DNA of 43,075 bases from an uncultured Clostridia bacterium (GCA_934121875.1 CAKOVG010000008.1:1-43075), one strand, 5' to 3'. Positions 9,627 to 18,792 are shown, counted from the stretch's first letter. The notes: generated by a model from the letters alone, not told the origin. Numbers and translations are program-made.

Positions 9627-10697
9627 TTATTTTTTTATTTTTAATTCTTCTAAAATATCTTCATAAGTTTTGTCTATTTCAACTTCAAACTTACCTTTTT
9701 TTATATGTTCGTCTGGTTTTACTGCTACATCTACATCATAGAACTCTTTTAATTTTAATACATTTTCTTTTTTGTGCCCTATAATATTATTTACGTTTTC
9801 TGGGTTTGCTTTAATAGTTACCTGCATAACCTTTATATTGAATTTCTTTATTTTTTGCACTATTTCATCATACCACATTCCAGACTCTACTAATTGCCTA
9901 AATGCTGGATGATATGGGCCTGCAATTACTTGACTGCTCTCTTCTGAAGGGTCTGTAATTTCTTCTGTATTTTGGAGTCCTATTCTTATTACTTCAATTT
10001 TAGCATTGTTAAATAGTTGCATTATGTCTTTTGCTCTATCTACAGCTTGTTCAACTGTTAGTGGTATGTATTCCCCTTGTTCATATTCCTTTGCTAAAGG
10101 AGTATTTTTAATAACAAGTACAGGGTATATTCTTACAATTTTAGGCTTTAGCTTTATTAAAGCTTTTGCAGTATTTATTTCGTCTAGTTTTGTGCTTTCT
10201 GGAAGTCCTATCATCATTTGATGTCCTAATGTAAAGCCATAAAGTCTAATAAGTTTTGAAGCTTTTTTTACATCTTCAAAAGTGTGTCCTCTTTGGCATT
10301 TAGCTAGGATATAGTCGTTTGCTGATTGAACACCAAGTTCAATAGTTTTTACATTATATTTTTTTAGCCTTTTTAAAATTGATTTATCAATATAATCTGG
10401 TCTTGTTGATAACCTTATACTATTTACTCTTCCTTGCTTTATAAACTCATTAGCCGCTTCTAATAATTCGTTTTGTTTCCCCTCATCAATTGCTGTAAAG
10501 CTACCACCATAAAATGCTACTTCTACATATTTTGAATCATCTTTAAAGTTCTTTAAATAATACTCTATTGTTTCTTTTACATCATTTGCAGTTACTTGTT
10601 TAGTTTGTCCACTAATTTCTTTTTGGTTGCAAAAAGTACATTGATGTGGGCATCCTAAATGCGGTACAAAAATTGGTATAATATATTCTTTTTTCAT
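9627..10697 (-). CDS. Elp3-like radical SAM protein
   Basis: A 356-residue cytosolic radical SAM protein. The 4Fe-4S cluster motif C-x3-C-x2-C is at Cys16, Cys20 and Cys23 (GCPHQCTFCNQ). It is followed by VAFYGGSFTAI (the GGE-like SAM motif) and the ELGVQSAND and GHQMMIGLPEST motifs shared with the Elp3/HemN-like bacterial group. The GNAT acetyltransferase domain of true Elp3 is absent. In clostridia this gene commonly neighbours rnc, as here (18 bp downstream). The biochemical reaction is not known. The start follows a GGAGGTAGAAA site. Confidence 0.88.
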   Translation of the reverse strand: MKKEYIIPIFVPHLGCPHQCTFCNQKEISGQTKQVTANDVKETIEYYLKNFKDDSKYVEVAFYGGSFTAIDEGKQNELLEAANEFIKQGRVNSIRLSTRPDYIDKSILKRLKKYNVKTIELGVQSANDYILAKCQRGHTFEDVKKASKLIRLYGFTLGHQMMIGLPESTKLDEINTAKALIKLKPKIVRIYPVLVIKNTPLAKEYEQGEYIPLTVEQAVDRAKDIMQLFNNAKIEVIRIGLQNTEEITDPSEESSQVIAGPYHPAFRQLVESGMWYDEIVQKIKKFNIKVMQVTIKANPENVNNIIGHKKENVLKLKEFYDVDVAVKPDEHIKKGKFEVEIDKTYEDILEELKIKK

Positions 10698-10715
10698 TTC
10701 TACCTCCTACTACAA

Positions 10716-11384
10716 CTATGCTAATTTTTCTAAGGCTTTTTCAGCAGCTTGCATTTCTGCTTGTTTCTTAGTTTTTCCTTCTCCTATTGCTAATGCTTTT
10801 CCATCACAATATACTTCAACTGTAAAAGATTTATCATGATCTGGACCACTGGTTTTTATTACTTCATAATTTATATGGACAGTTCCATGTTCTTGCAATT
10901 TTTCTTGTAGTACTGTTTTGTGATCTTTCATTCCAACATTTTTACTAGAAGCTTCCACAGCCTCTGCTAGGTTTGTTACAATAAATTTTTCTGCCTCTTC
11001 TAGTCCACTATCAAAATATATTGCAGCAATAACAGCTTCAACACTATCAGCTAAAATTGCTGGCTTTGTTCTGCCATTGCTTACATCCTCACTTTTTCCT
11101 AAGTACAAGAAATCACTAAAATGATGTTTTTGTGCTACTATATATAAGCTATCTTCACATACAACTTCTGCCCTCACTTTAGTCATTTCTCCTTCTTTTA
11201 AATGTGGATAATGGCTATAAATGTATTTGCTTGATAAAAACTCTAAAATGCTATCCCCTAAAAATTCAAGCTTTTCATTGCTATTTACATGGTGTTCATA
11301 TGCATATGATGTATGTGTCAATGCATTTTTTAATAAGTTTTTATCATTAAATGTATAGCCAATACTCTTTTCTAATTCTTCCAT
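10716..11384 (-). CDS. rnc: Ribonuclease III
   Basis: Double-strand-specific RNase III (222 residues), which processes rRNA precursors and cleaves structured RNAs. The catalytic domain has the signature NEKLEFLGDSILEF (36-49) and the second acidic motif ILADSVEAVIAAIY. A double-stranded RNA-binding domain fills the last 70 residues, ending GEGKTKKQAEMQAAEKAL. I chose ATG 11384 because it follows a strong AAAGGAG with 7-nt spacing. The upstream ATG 11423 would add 13 non-conserved residues and has no good site. Confidence 0.96.
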   Translation of the reverse strand: MEELEKSIGYTFNDKNLLKNALTHTSYAYEHHVNSNEKLEFLGDSILEFLSSKYIYSHYPHLKEGEMTKVRAEVVCEDSLYIVAQKHHFSDFLYLGKSEDVSNGRTKPAILADSVEAVIAAIYFDSGLEEAEKFIVTNLAEAVEASSKNVGMKDHKTVLQEKLQEHGTVHINYEVIKTSGPDHDKSFTVEVYCDGKALAIGEGKTKKQAEMQAAEKALEKLA

Positions 11385-11485
11385 CTTTTCGCTCCTTTCT
11401 ATCAACTCTTTATTATTATACATTATTTTTTACAAAAAGCAAATATTTTATATCATAAGTTATTCATAATTTTTCACTGTTTTAC

Positions 11486-11514
11486 TTGACTTTTATAGTT
11501 TTTTGTATTACAAT
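11486..11514 (+). promoter_or_regulatory. Sigma-A promoter of rplM-rpsI
   Basis: TTGACT (11486-11491), 17 bp, then TACAAT (11509-11514). The transcript would begin near 11521 and carry a ~100-nt leader. That leader contains a short GC-rich patch around 11550-11567 that may be part of an L13-type autoregulatory leader; I could not confirm the fold. Confidence 0.75.
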
Positions 11515-11620
11515 AGTTAAGCATATGTATGATTGTAATTATTTTTAAAGCTTCTCCCCGGTAGCTGAAAAAATAGTTTCATATAGATTATTTGAATTTG
11601 AAATGGAGGATATGATTACC

Positions 11621-12058
11621 ATGAATAATACAACATATAGTATTAAAAAAAGTGAAATTGAAAGCAAATGGTATATTATTGATGCAGCTGATAAGCCATT
11701 AGGTAGAGTTGCTGCTGAAGCTGCTAAATTATTAAGAGGAAAACATAAACCAACTTATACACCTCATATGGATGTTGGTGATCACGTTATTATAATTAAC
11801 TGTGATAAAGTTGTTTTAACAGGTAGAAAATTAGACCAAAAAATTTATAGAAGCCATTCAGGATATATTGGTGGAATGAAAGAAATTACAGCAAAAGATT
11901 TATTAGCTAAAAATCCTGAAAGAATGATGACTCATGCCGTTGTAGGTATGCTTCCTCATACAAGACTTGGTAGACAAATGGCTAAAAAATTAAGAGTATA
12001 TGCTGGTAGCGAGCATGAAAATATCGCTCAAAAACCTGAAATTTGGGAGGTAAAATAA
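11621..12058 (+). CDS. rplM: 50S ribosomal protein L13
   Basis: Ribosomal protein L13 (145 residues), an early-assembling large-subunit protein. Family motifs are WYIIDAADKPLGRVAAEAAKLLRGK, GDHVIIIN and MLPHTRLGRQM. ATG 11621 is preferred: it lies 10 nt after the GGAGGA site and gives the usual family length. The upstream ATGs at 11603 and 11612 overlap or abut that site. It forms the standard operon with rpsI, one base apart from it. Confidence 0.97.
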   Translation: MNNTTYSIKKSEIESKWYIIDAADKPLGRVAAEAAKLLRGKHKPTYTPHMDVGDHVIIINCDKVVLTGRKLDQKIYRSHSGYIGGMKEITAKDLLAKNPERMMTHAVVGMLPHTRLGRQMAKKLRVYAGSEHENIAQKPEIWEVK

Positions 12059-12059
12059 A

Positions 12060-12464
12060 ATGGCTAAGAAATCTGATAATATTGTTTTTTTAGGAACAGG
12101 AAGAAGAAAAAAATCAATTGCTAGAGTTAGATTAGTAGAAGGTAAAGGAACTATTACTGTAAATGGTAAAACTTTAGATGAATACTTTGGAACAGAAGTA
12201 TTAAAAGTTATAGTAAAACAACCATTAGTTGCAACTAACACATTGGATAAATATGATGTTATTTGTAAAGTAGTTGGTGGTGGATTTACAGGTCAAGCAG
12301 GAGCTATTCGTCATGGTATAGCAAGAGCATTAAATGAAGCTAATAGCGAATACAGACCAGCTTTAAAATCTGCAGGATTCTTAACAAGAGATCCTCGTAT
12401 GAAGGAAAGAAAAAAATACGGTCTTAAAAAAGCTAGAAAAGCTCCACAATTTAGCAAGAGATAA
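12060..12464 (+). CDS. rpsI: 30S ribosomal protein S9
   Basis: Ribosomal protein S9 (134 residues), whose C-terminal tail reaches the P-site tRNA. The core GTGRRKKSIARVRL and GGGFTGQAGAIRHGIARAL motifs and the terminal ERKKYGLKKARKAPQFSKR are all present. The start is one base after the rplM stop, with GGAGG in the end of rplM. A strong terminator follows. Confidence 0.98.
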   Translation: MAKKSDNIVFLGTGRRKKSIARVRLVEGKGTITVNGKTLDEYFGTEVLKVIVKQPLVATNTLDKYDVICKVVGGGFTGQAGAIRHGIARALNEANSEYRPALKSAGFLTRDPRMKERKKYGLKKARKAPQFSKR

Positions 12465-12470
12465 TATTTT

Positions 12471-12502
12471 AAAAGAAGTTGCAATTTTGCAACTTCTTTT
12501 TG
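12471..12502. terminator. Bidirectional intrinsic terminator (rpsI / yunB)
   Basis: A 14-bp perfect stem starting AAAAGAAGTTGCAA is followed by a T-run on both strands. It sits between the convergent rpsI and yunB genes and can serve both. Confidence 0.9.
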
Positions 12503-12506
12503 CATA

Positions 12507-13223
12507 CTATTCTATTATATTTATGGCATCGTCTTTAGTTATTCCTTCTAAGTTGTAGTAAGCTCTTGGTATATCTCCTACTATCACTCCCTCTGCTATA
12601 AGCACTTGGTTTATAATTTCTTCTTCCATTGTTTCAAATGGCGTTAGTATTATAACTTTACACTTTATTTCTAAATAAATTCTATGCAAAGTTTGATTTA
12701 TTCCAGCTGATGTAAACTCCGACCTCAGGTCTGTTTCTAAGTCTCCTACCATTTGTATTTTTACATTTACTTTTGGTCCCATTCCTGAGAATAATTTACT
12801 ACCCAAAAAACTTCCTAGTGGAATTTTGAAATTGCTATTTTCTTCTCTTTCCAATTCTTCCTGTATATACAACGGAATATCAGATATTATTTTATTTATT
12901 GTAAATACATTAGTGCCTACTCTATTTATATTTCCATTCTTGTCTTTGCTTATAACTAGAATGTCGTTATATTCATATTTAGCCATTACTTCTGTTGCTT
13001 TTATATTAGATACTTTAGTAGCAACAGATTTAGCCATGCTTTTACAGTTTTTTTCTATTATTGGCTGTATCCCTTTTAGAATAAATACTGCCACACTAAT
13101 TGCTATTACTAGTATAGCCGTTATTCTTAATACCTTTGATGTATTTTTATTAGTATTTCTGTTGTTTGGTATTATTATCTTTGGTATCCTAATTCTATTT
13201 CTTGAATATATTTTATCATTCAT
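12507..13223 (-). CDS. yunB: Sporulation protein YunB
   Basis: A 238-residue YunB family protein, a mother-cell sporulation factor in Bacillus. A basic N-terminus is followed by one membrane helix (about 32-52) and the conserved body: VKIQMVGDLETDLRSEFTSAGINQTLHRIYLEI is recognisable around 165-200, with PFETMEEEIINQVLIAEGVIVG after it. It likely sits in a forespore or mother-cell membrane; its molecular role is unknown. Its start overlaps the stop of the SPOCS-LysM gene by 8 bp, so the two are probably translated together. Confidence 0.9.
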   Translation of the reverse strand: MNDKIYSRNRIRIPKIIIPNNRNTNKNTSKVLRITAILVIAISVAVFILKGIQPIIEKNCKSMAKSVATKVSNIKATEVMAKYEYNDILVISKDKNGNINRVGTNVFTINKIISDIPLYIQEELEREENSNFKIPLGSFLGSKLFSGMGPKVNVKIQMVGDLETDLRSEFTSAGINQTLHRIYLEIKCKVIILTPFETMEEEIINQVLIAEGVIVGDIPRAYYNLEGITKDDAINIIE

Positions 13224-14748
13224 GATATCTAGGAATATATAATTGTTTTCCTACTTGAAGATTATCTGGGTTTTCTATTCCATTTACCCTACTAATATCT
13301 TCTACTGTACTTCCAAATTTCTTTGCAATACTCCATAAAGAATCACCTGGTTTTACAAAATATATTATCATACTGTATTGACATGTTGCTCTGTTTTCCT
13401 CTTCTGTAACCTCATCTATAATAGAAATACTACTATCTTTTCCACTAATAGCTGTAAACCCTAAATCAACTTTAATATCTATACTTTCATCTGGCATTAC
13501 TATAAAGTTTTGCGCATCTATTTCTATTACTGTGTCTATGTTGCTTCCAGAATTTACGCCATCAAAATCCATTGTAAAGCTAAATGGCAAACTTATCTCT
13601 TTTGTGTCTACACCAATGTTACCAGTTCCAGCAAATATAAAGTTTAGTTTCAAATCTCCGTCATATATTATTCTGTCATTTAATATAGTTTGCTCATCAA
13701 TAACAGGAAGTACCTCTACATCATATATTTTTCTTGAGCCTATTTCTGGTATTACTTGTTTTTCTCTAATATTGCATATTTGTTTTTTTAAATCCTGATT
13801 TTGCATTACTTTTACATTCTTTTGATTAAATTGTAAATTCTTAGTTGGACTGTATAAATCTTGTATCATTTGTACACTTTTGTTTTCATAAGCTTCACAA
13901 TAAACCTCTATTTCAGCTTCTACATATATTGAATGTTCCTCAACATTGTTTGGCTTTATAATAATATTCTTTATTTCATATTTTACGTTGCAATTGTGGT
14001 CTTCACTAATGTTTGGTAAATCTATAAATCCCACAACTGGTATAGTTGCTTCTTTCATATTTATATGATTATCTTCTGTTAGATATATAATTTTTACTTG
14101 TAAATCAGATTTAATTAGAACTTTGTTATAACTTATTTTTGTATCTCTATTTGTTATTCTCAAATCTGTTTTCATTACTTCTACTAAATTGTCAGTTTCA
14201 TCAAGGTTTATGGTATCTTTTGCATATACTTTTGTATTTCCACATCCTACCAAAGAATTTATTTGAAACTCTTTATTCAAGCATTGCACATCATTTAAGT
14301 TATTTATTTCTTTCACATATTCAACTGTTTCATTAGAAGATACTTTTACATCAACTTCTAAAATTGCTTTCATATGTATTTTTCTTCCATTTAGTACATG
14401 TGCTTCTATCCCTTTTAAATTGACATTTGCATCTAAGTTCATGTTGCTCCTTACTTTTTCCATGTCAATTACTTGTGTGAAATCTATATTAGCATTTAGG
14501 CTTCTTACTTGATTTTCTTCTGTATCTGCTAAATACATAATGTATGTATTAACACAGCCATCTAGTCTAATTTTTCCATCCATGATTTCTTTTTTATAAA
14601 TGCAAACTATTCCACTATTACCAATAATATTTAATATATCTGGCTTTACGTCAGGAACAATACAATCTTCTTCTACCATAAATGTGTCTCTTTTTTGTTC
14701 AATAATTTGGTTTAAAATTAGGCTATCTTTTGCTGTTTCAACCGCCAT
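13216..14748 (-). CDS. SPOCS (DUF3794) repeat and LysM spore-coat-type protein
   Basis: A 510-residue protein with about three DUF3794/SPOCS-type beta-rich repeats. It ends in a LysM peptidoglycan-binding domain at the last 45 residues (VKPGDSLWSIAKKFGSTVEDISRVNG). SPOCS-LysM proteins are widespread in endospore formers and related to spore coat or cortex assembly. I chose ATG 14748 (MAVETAKDSL), which follows a strong AGGAGGGA site, over an upstream ATG without one. The gene ends in TGA, the only TGA stop I noticed in the window. It is followed by overlapping yunB. Confidence 0.9.
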   Translation of the reverse strand: MAVETAKDSLILNQIIEQKRDTFMVEEDCIVPDVKPDILNIIGNSGIVCIYKKEIMDGKIRLDGCVNTYIMYLADTEENQVRSLNANIDFTQVIDMEKVRSNMNLDANVNLKGIEAHVLNGRKIHMKAILEVDVKVSSNETVEYVKEINNLNDVQCLNKEFQINSLVGCGNTKVYAKDTINLDETDNLVEVMKTDLRITNRDTKISYNKVLIKSDLQVKIIYLTEDNHINMKEATIPVVGFIDLPNISEDHNCNVKYEIKNIIIKPNNVEEHSIYVEAEIEVYCEAYENKSVQMIQDLYSPTKNLQFNQKNVKVMQNQDLKKQICNIREKQVIPEIGSRKIYDVEVLPVIDEQTILNDRIIYDGDLKLNFIFAGTGNIGVDTKEISLPFSFTMDFDGVNSGSNIDTVIEIDAQNFIVMPDESIDIKVDLGFTAISGKDSSISIIDEVTEEENRATCQYSMIIYFVKPGDSLWSIAKKFGSTVEDISRVNGIENPDNLQVGKQLYIPRYHE

Positions 14749-14795
14749 TATTAAATCCCTCCTATTCGTTTTTACTAATATATATTGACAGAGCA

Positions 14796-14827
14796 AAAAA
14801 AAAATTCCTAAAATTAGGAATTTTTTT
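14796..14827 (-). terminator. Terminator after veg
   Basis: A stem of AATTCCTA with TAGGAATT flanked by A/T runs; the minus-strand transcript ends in a long U tract. It separates veg from the SPOCS gene. Confidence 0.85.
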
Positions 14828-14830
14828 ATA

Positions 14831-15127
14831 TTATGCTAAATTTCTTTGTTTTTTGGTTTCTGTTATTGGTGGTAGTAATGGGCTATACCCATTCCCATCA
14901 AATACATCTACTTCAACAGTTCTTGTTAAAATGTCTGTGTAGCTGTAAGTAACATTTCTATTTTCTTCCTCATATTTTATAATAAAAATATTAGGATAAG
15001 TTTTTTCTATTGTAGCTTCCTTCTCAAAGGTTTTGCATCTTCCAAGCGAACCTTTAATCATTATCTTTTGTCCTACCATTTCATTAATGTCAGTTTTTAA
15101 ACTAGTAATATCATTTGGACAAATCAT
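14831..15127 (-). CDS. veg: Veg family protein
   Basis: A 98-residue Veg family protein; in Bacillus subtilis Veg is highly expressed and affects biofilm matrix genes. The conserved core is GQKIMIKGSLGRCKTFEKEATIEKTYPNIFII, with YTDILTRTVEV following. ATG 15127 fits the family length and has an AGGTGAT site; the upstream ATG at 15166 has none. It is monocistronic, between its own consensus promoter and a terminator, next to yabG as in Bacillus. Confidence 0.92.
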   Translation of the reverse strand: MICPNDITSLKTDINEMVGQKIMIKGSLGRCKTFEKEATIEKTYPNIFIIKYEEENRNVTYSYTDILTRTVEVDVFDGNGYSPLLPPITETKKQRNLA

Positions 15128-15156
15128 ATTATCACCTACTTTATTAAGATAGGCAA

Positions 15157-15185
15157 ATAATATCACTTTTAGTCGATTTTGTCAA
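15157..15185 (-). promoter_or_regulatory. Strong sigma-A promoter of veg
   Basis: TTGACA (15185-15180), 17 bp, TATTAT (15162-15157) on the minus strand. This near-perfect consensus agrees with veg being one of the strongest vegetative promoters in Bacillus. Confidence 0.85.
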
Positions 15186-15284
15186 AGAAGATTCGTTCGT
15201 ACTTAATGCAATTGATTTAGTGTTTTCAAGCTATTTAGCTTTTATATTACATTTGTATTACATTTTTATTACAAAATGATGTTT

Positions 15285-16110
15285 TTATATGGTCAATAAC
15301 TTTTTCTTTCCATTTCCGCCTGTTCCACTTACTCCTCTTTGGCCATCACGTAATTCGTTTTCAATGTCCCTTATTGTAACAAATTTTTTTTCGTCTGTAA
15401 TTGCAACCTTTTCTGCTACAATTATTGGATCCATAAAATCAATTAAAATACGGGCTGGTGATGATGCAAAGTTTGCACCTGCCATCATTATCCCCTCATA
15501 GTAGCTTTGACAAGCTCCTGCAAAAATTACTAAGTCATCTCTAATATTAGTTTTCCTAGCTTCCTCTACAGCTTTTATAAAGTAACCAGAATTTCTATAA
15601 TTATATATATCTGTAAAGTTCTTTCCTTTTTTTATCATCCCGTCATGTCCTGTTATTACTAATATTTCAGGCCTATACTTTTTCACTAATGAACCAATAA
15701 AAGCTGGTTGTTTTCTTTCTGGGATATTTTTCACAATAGCATTTAAGCCAACTTTTTTGTAATATATATTTGATTTTTCGCTATACTTTTTATCTCCATC
15801 TATATGCAAAATTCTCCCAGTATGAATTATTGTTTTATCTCTTACAGTTTCATTATTCTTTAGCAATTTTTCTCTTATTTTTATTCTTTTTTCAACGGTT
15901 TCTTCCATTGCTCGTAAATGTTTTTCAACTTGGTTTGCTTCTATTAATTCCAAATCATTTATTGCACTATCAGCCTGAATTCTAACTGTCAATCCGTTTA
16001 AGTATTGCTATGTCACCATTTCTAGTTTTTATTATTCTTTCAACTATAAAATAAATATCTTTTCCATAGGACAATCTTCCTACTATATCTCCTTTTTTAA
16101 TTTTTTTCAT
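15285..16110 (-). CDS. yabG: YabG sporulation protease, interrupted by a +1 frame change at a CGG codon
   Basis: YabG is a sporulation-specific cysteine protease that processes coat proteins. ATG 16110 opens 38 codons (MKKIKKGDIVGRLSYGKD, ending GDIAILK), the family N-terminus. The next codon is CGG (15996-15994) and zero-frame reading stops four codons later at TAG. Skipping the C gives GLTVRIQADSAINDL, matching the family pattern AIL-x-G-x-x-VRL-x-ADS. It then continues to the catalytic-region motifs HTGRILHIDGDKKY, ILVITGHDGM and GACQSYYEG. Corrected length is 274 residues, close to the usual 280-290. Without recoding, the remaining ORF starts only at TTG 15992 with no ribosome site. It lies next to veg as in Bacillus. 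Confidence 0.92.
15994..15996 (-). other. CGG codon at a +1 frame change (yabG)
   Basis: Zero frame reads CTT AAA CGG ATT GAC AGT TAG. Skipping C15996 yields AAA then GGA TTG ACA GTT AGA, restoring the conserved Gly of the YabG motif AIL-x-G. Confidence 0.85.
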
Positions 16111-16242
16111 ATCACTCTTCCCTTCATATTCGTGAGGCACACTGTGCTCTACTACAATTTTTCATAGACTGCTAAACATTGTCTATGCATATAGGGTTAT
16201 GATATTTTATGTCGAATTATGTAAAATTGTGACTTATGTTTG

Positions 16243-16289
16243 TATAAATTAAAAGGATGTAGCATTTTACTACATCCTTTTAATTTATA
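16243..16289. terminator. 20-bp perfect hairpin ending the ABC exporter operon
   Basis: TATAAATTAAAAGGATGTAG and its exact complement are separated by 7 nt and overlap the permease stop codon. U-rich sequence follows on the minus strand. It also insulates yabG. Confidence 0.85.
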
Positions 16290-17733
16290 TGTTTTTTATA
16301 TTCTTCTTTTGAAATATTATAAATGTTGGTACTAACATTATTACCATATATATTACTATTATTATAATCGAAAATGGTAATGTTATCCCTTCAAATGTTG
16401 GTATTCCTCCCCAAAAGTACTCTGTTAAATTCCAGTTTGGTGTAACAAAATATTTAATCCAATTTAGTTTTAAGTTCAAGGCTAACATATTAATAACTGA
16501 ACTTCCCATATATCCTAGCAATGAAATAGTTATTGCTAATGCTGAGTTTGTAAATATTGTGCTAAATGTAAATGCAAGAGTCATAAGTAAAATGTACATT
16601 GGGGCTTTTCCTAGTGCTTGCATAGCTAAATATTGTATTGTATTTATTTGTTTTACATTATTTATTGTGTGGTCATAAATTATAGTTGGATTTTTAAAGC
16701 TATCAAATCCTTGTATCAATCCTCCTACTATAAATTGCATTAATAGCACTAGTAATATAACTATAATAGCCACAATTATGCTAGTTATAAATTTAGATGC
16801 CAAAATTTTACTTCTTTTATATGGTTTAATTAAAAGCAATTTTATTGTTCCTTTGCTGAATTCTTCACTTACTATTACTCCTGCTGTCATCATAAACATT
16901 ACTATCAAAAATATTTCATATTCTTTAAATGTATTTAATAATATTCCTTTTGCACTACTTGTATTTCCCACAGTTGTTCCATTTTCAATATCGTATTTGT
17001 TTATTGCAGCTGTTTCTTGATCCTCATAATACTTTTTCTTAGAATTATGACTTTTCTCTATTTCTCCAAATTCATAACTTTTAATTTCTTCCATTGCTAC
17101 CATATAGTTATTTAGGCAATTGTTTTTATAATCATCTCCATAAGGAATATCTTTTTCTAATCTCCATGTTGCTATTTGTCTGCTTATTTCGTAGCCTCTT
17201 ATTTGATTTTGAAGTTCTTTTATTTCTAATTTATTAGTAGTTTTTTCTTGCATTGCTTTTAATTCAGTTATTTCTGCATTTTTTTCTTTTAGTTCTTCTT
17301 CAGCAAAATATCTCCAGTCATTTGTATCTAACCTTTTTATATATTCGTCATATTTTGCTTTTGCAGCTTTTAAACCACTATCGCTCTTTTCCTGATATGT
17401 ATAATAATTTATATTTGAAATACAATTTCTCATTTTTGATTGTATTATTTCAGCTTGCCAGCTTTTTTCATCATATTTTTTAACTAATTTGTATACATCT
17501 AATTGAGTTTTATATTGTGCATACATATCTTTATCTTTTACTGGATCAATAGTTTTCAATTGTTCTTCATAAAAGCTAATTTCTTCTTCTATGTAGTCAT
17601 TGTACGAATTTCCAAAGTCAATTTTATATATAACATTAGTAAGAATAATAAAAGCAAGTGTAACTAATAATGTGATTAACAAACTTTTCTTTTTAAATAT
17701 TTTCTTTAATTCATTTTGTATTAAATTAATCAA
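16285..17733 (-). CDS. ABC-2 type transporter permease
   Basis: A 482-residue permease. One membrane helix near 18-38 is followed by a long extracytoplasmic, charged, partly coiled-coil region (about 40-255). Five further helices then follow (about 265-285, 310-335, 375-400, 405-425, 450-475). This layout is typical of ABC-2 exporters that handle peptides or envelope-active compounds. TTG 17733 is the start: it lies 7 nt after a GGGGGG-rich site and overlaps the ATPase stop by 8 bp, showing translational coupling. Substrate unknown. Confidence 0.88.
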   Translation of the reverse strand: MINLIQNELKKIFKKKSLLITLLVTLAFIILTNVIYKIDFGNSYNDYIEEEISFYEEQLKTIDPVKDKDMYAQYKTQLDVYKLVKKYDEKSWQAEIIQSKMRNCISNINYYTYQEKSDSGLKAAKAKYDEYIKRLDTNDWRYFAEEELKEKNAEITELKAMQEKTTNKLEIKELQNQIRGYEISRQIATWRLEKDIPYGDDYKNNCLNNYMVAMEEIKSYEFGEIEKSHNSKKKYYEDQETAAINKYDIENGTTVGNTSSAKGILLNTFKEYEIFLIVMFMMTAGVIVSEEFSKGTIKLLLIKPYKRSKILASKFITSIIVAIIVILLVLLMQFIVGGLIQGFDSFKNPTIIYDHTINNVKQINTIQYLAMQALGKAPMYILLMTLAFTFSTIFTNSALAITISLLGYMGSSVINMLALNLKLNWIKYFVTPNWNLTEYFWGGIPTFEGITLPFSIIIIVIYMVIMLVPTFIIFQKKNIKNI

Positions 17734-18631
17734 TTGTATTCCCCCCTGTTCTTTTTAAAAATGCATCTTCTAACGATAATTTTTTTTCATTAACTTCATA
17801 AACTTTAATATTATTTTCTACTAATGTTTTTACTATGTTTGGCACTTGCTCTCTTTTAGCTATTACATTAAATTCCTCTTTTCCTTTTATTTCAGCTGGT
17901 ACTGATATTATTTCTGCTATTTTTTCGGTATTGTCTACAACTATTCTGTAGTGTGCCTCATTAGTAGTTCTTATTGCTGAAATATCGTTAGTTTCAATAA
18001 CCTCTCCATTTTGAATAATACAAACTTTGTTACAAAGAGTTTCCATTTCGGCTAAGTTATGGCTTGATATAAATATTGCCATTCCTTGTTTTGCTAAAAC
18101 CTTTAAAAGTTCTCTCATTTCTTTTATGCCTTCTGGATCTAATCCATTTGTTGGCTCATCTAAAACTAATAAATTTGGATTATGTAATATGGCTTGAGCT
18201 ACACCTAATCTTTGTCTCATTCCTAGTGAATATTTAGAAACCTTATCATTTATACGATTTTCTAATTTTACTAGTTTTGCAACTTCCTTTATTCTTTCTT
18301 TTGTAATGCCTTTATACATATTTGCAACTAACTTTAGGTTTTCATATCCTGTTAAATACATATACAAGTCTGGATTTTCAATAATTGCTCCTACTCTTCT
18401 TATAGCTTTGGTGAAGTCTTTTTTTATATCATATCCATTTATATTAACCTCTCCACTTGTAATTCCTTGAAGTCCTAGTATTAACTTAATTGTTGTGGTT
18501 TTTCCTGCTCCATTTGGTCCTATAAAACCTAAAATATCACCTTCATTTACATCTAAAGAAACCCCTTTTAATATCTCCTTTTTGCCTATTTTTTTATGTA
18601 GGCCTTTACATTTTAATATTGTTTCTGCCAT
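17726..18631 (-). CDS. ABC transporter ATP-binding protein
   Basis: A 301-residue nucleotide-binding subunit of the adjacent exporter. It has Walker A GPNGAGKTT (about 38-46), Q-loop region, the signature YSLGMRQRLGVAQ, Walker B LLVLDEPTNGLDP and the H-loop SSHN. The C-terminal 80 residues resemble the extension of bacitracin/lantibiotic-type export ATPases. The ATG follows AAAGGGAGA. A large hyphenated palindrome lies in the promoter region (18670-18698), so expression may be controlled by an unlinked repressor. Confidence 0.93.
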   Translation of the reverse strand: MAETILKCKGLHKKIGKKEILKGVSLDVNEGDILGFIGPNGAGKTTTIKLILGLQGITSGEVNINGYDIKKDFTKAIRRVGAIIENPDLYMYLTGYENLKLVANMYKGITKERIKEVAKLVKLENRINDKVSKYSLGMRQRLGVAQAILHNPNLLVLDEPTNGLDPEGIKEMRELLKVLAKQGMAIFISSHNLAEMETLCNKVCIIQNGEVIETNDISAIRTTNEAHYRIVVDNTEKIAEIISVPAEIKGKEEFNVIAKREQVPNIVKTLVENNIKVYEVNEKKLSLEDAFLKRTGGNTID

Positions 18632-18669
18632 AAAAAAATCTCCCTTTCATTATTTTACGAGAATATTTT

Positions 18670-18698
18670 ATCACTACTTTCTTAAGAAAACTAGTGAT
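18670..18698. promoter_or_regulatory. 29-bp hyphenated palindrome between the ABC operon and spoIIID
   Basis: ATCACTA (18670-18676) and TAGTGAT (18692-18698) flank the perfect 12-bp palindrome TTTCTTAAGAAA (18678-18689). It lies just upstream of the ABC ATPase gene, where a dimeric repressor such as a GntR-type regulator could bind. No regulator gene is adjacent. Confidence 0.45.
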
Positions 18699-18731
18699 AT
18701 TTTATTAAAGTTTTATTAAGAAGGTTTTTAT

Positions 18732-18760
18732 TCATAATACAACCCTTATGCGAATACAAT
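18732..18760 (+). promoter_or_regulatory. Sigma-E-type promoter of spoIIID
   Basis: TCATAAT (18732-18738) fits the sigma-E -35 consensus fully. After exactly 14 bp, AATACAAT (18753-18760) differs from the -10 consensus CATACA[ACT]T at one base. This agrees with the known sigma-E control of spoIIID in Bacillus. Confidence 0.7.
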
Positions 18761-18792
18761 TAAACAAAAGTATTCTTATGGGGGTTTTCTTT

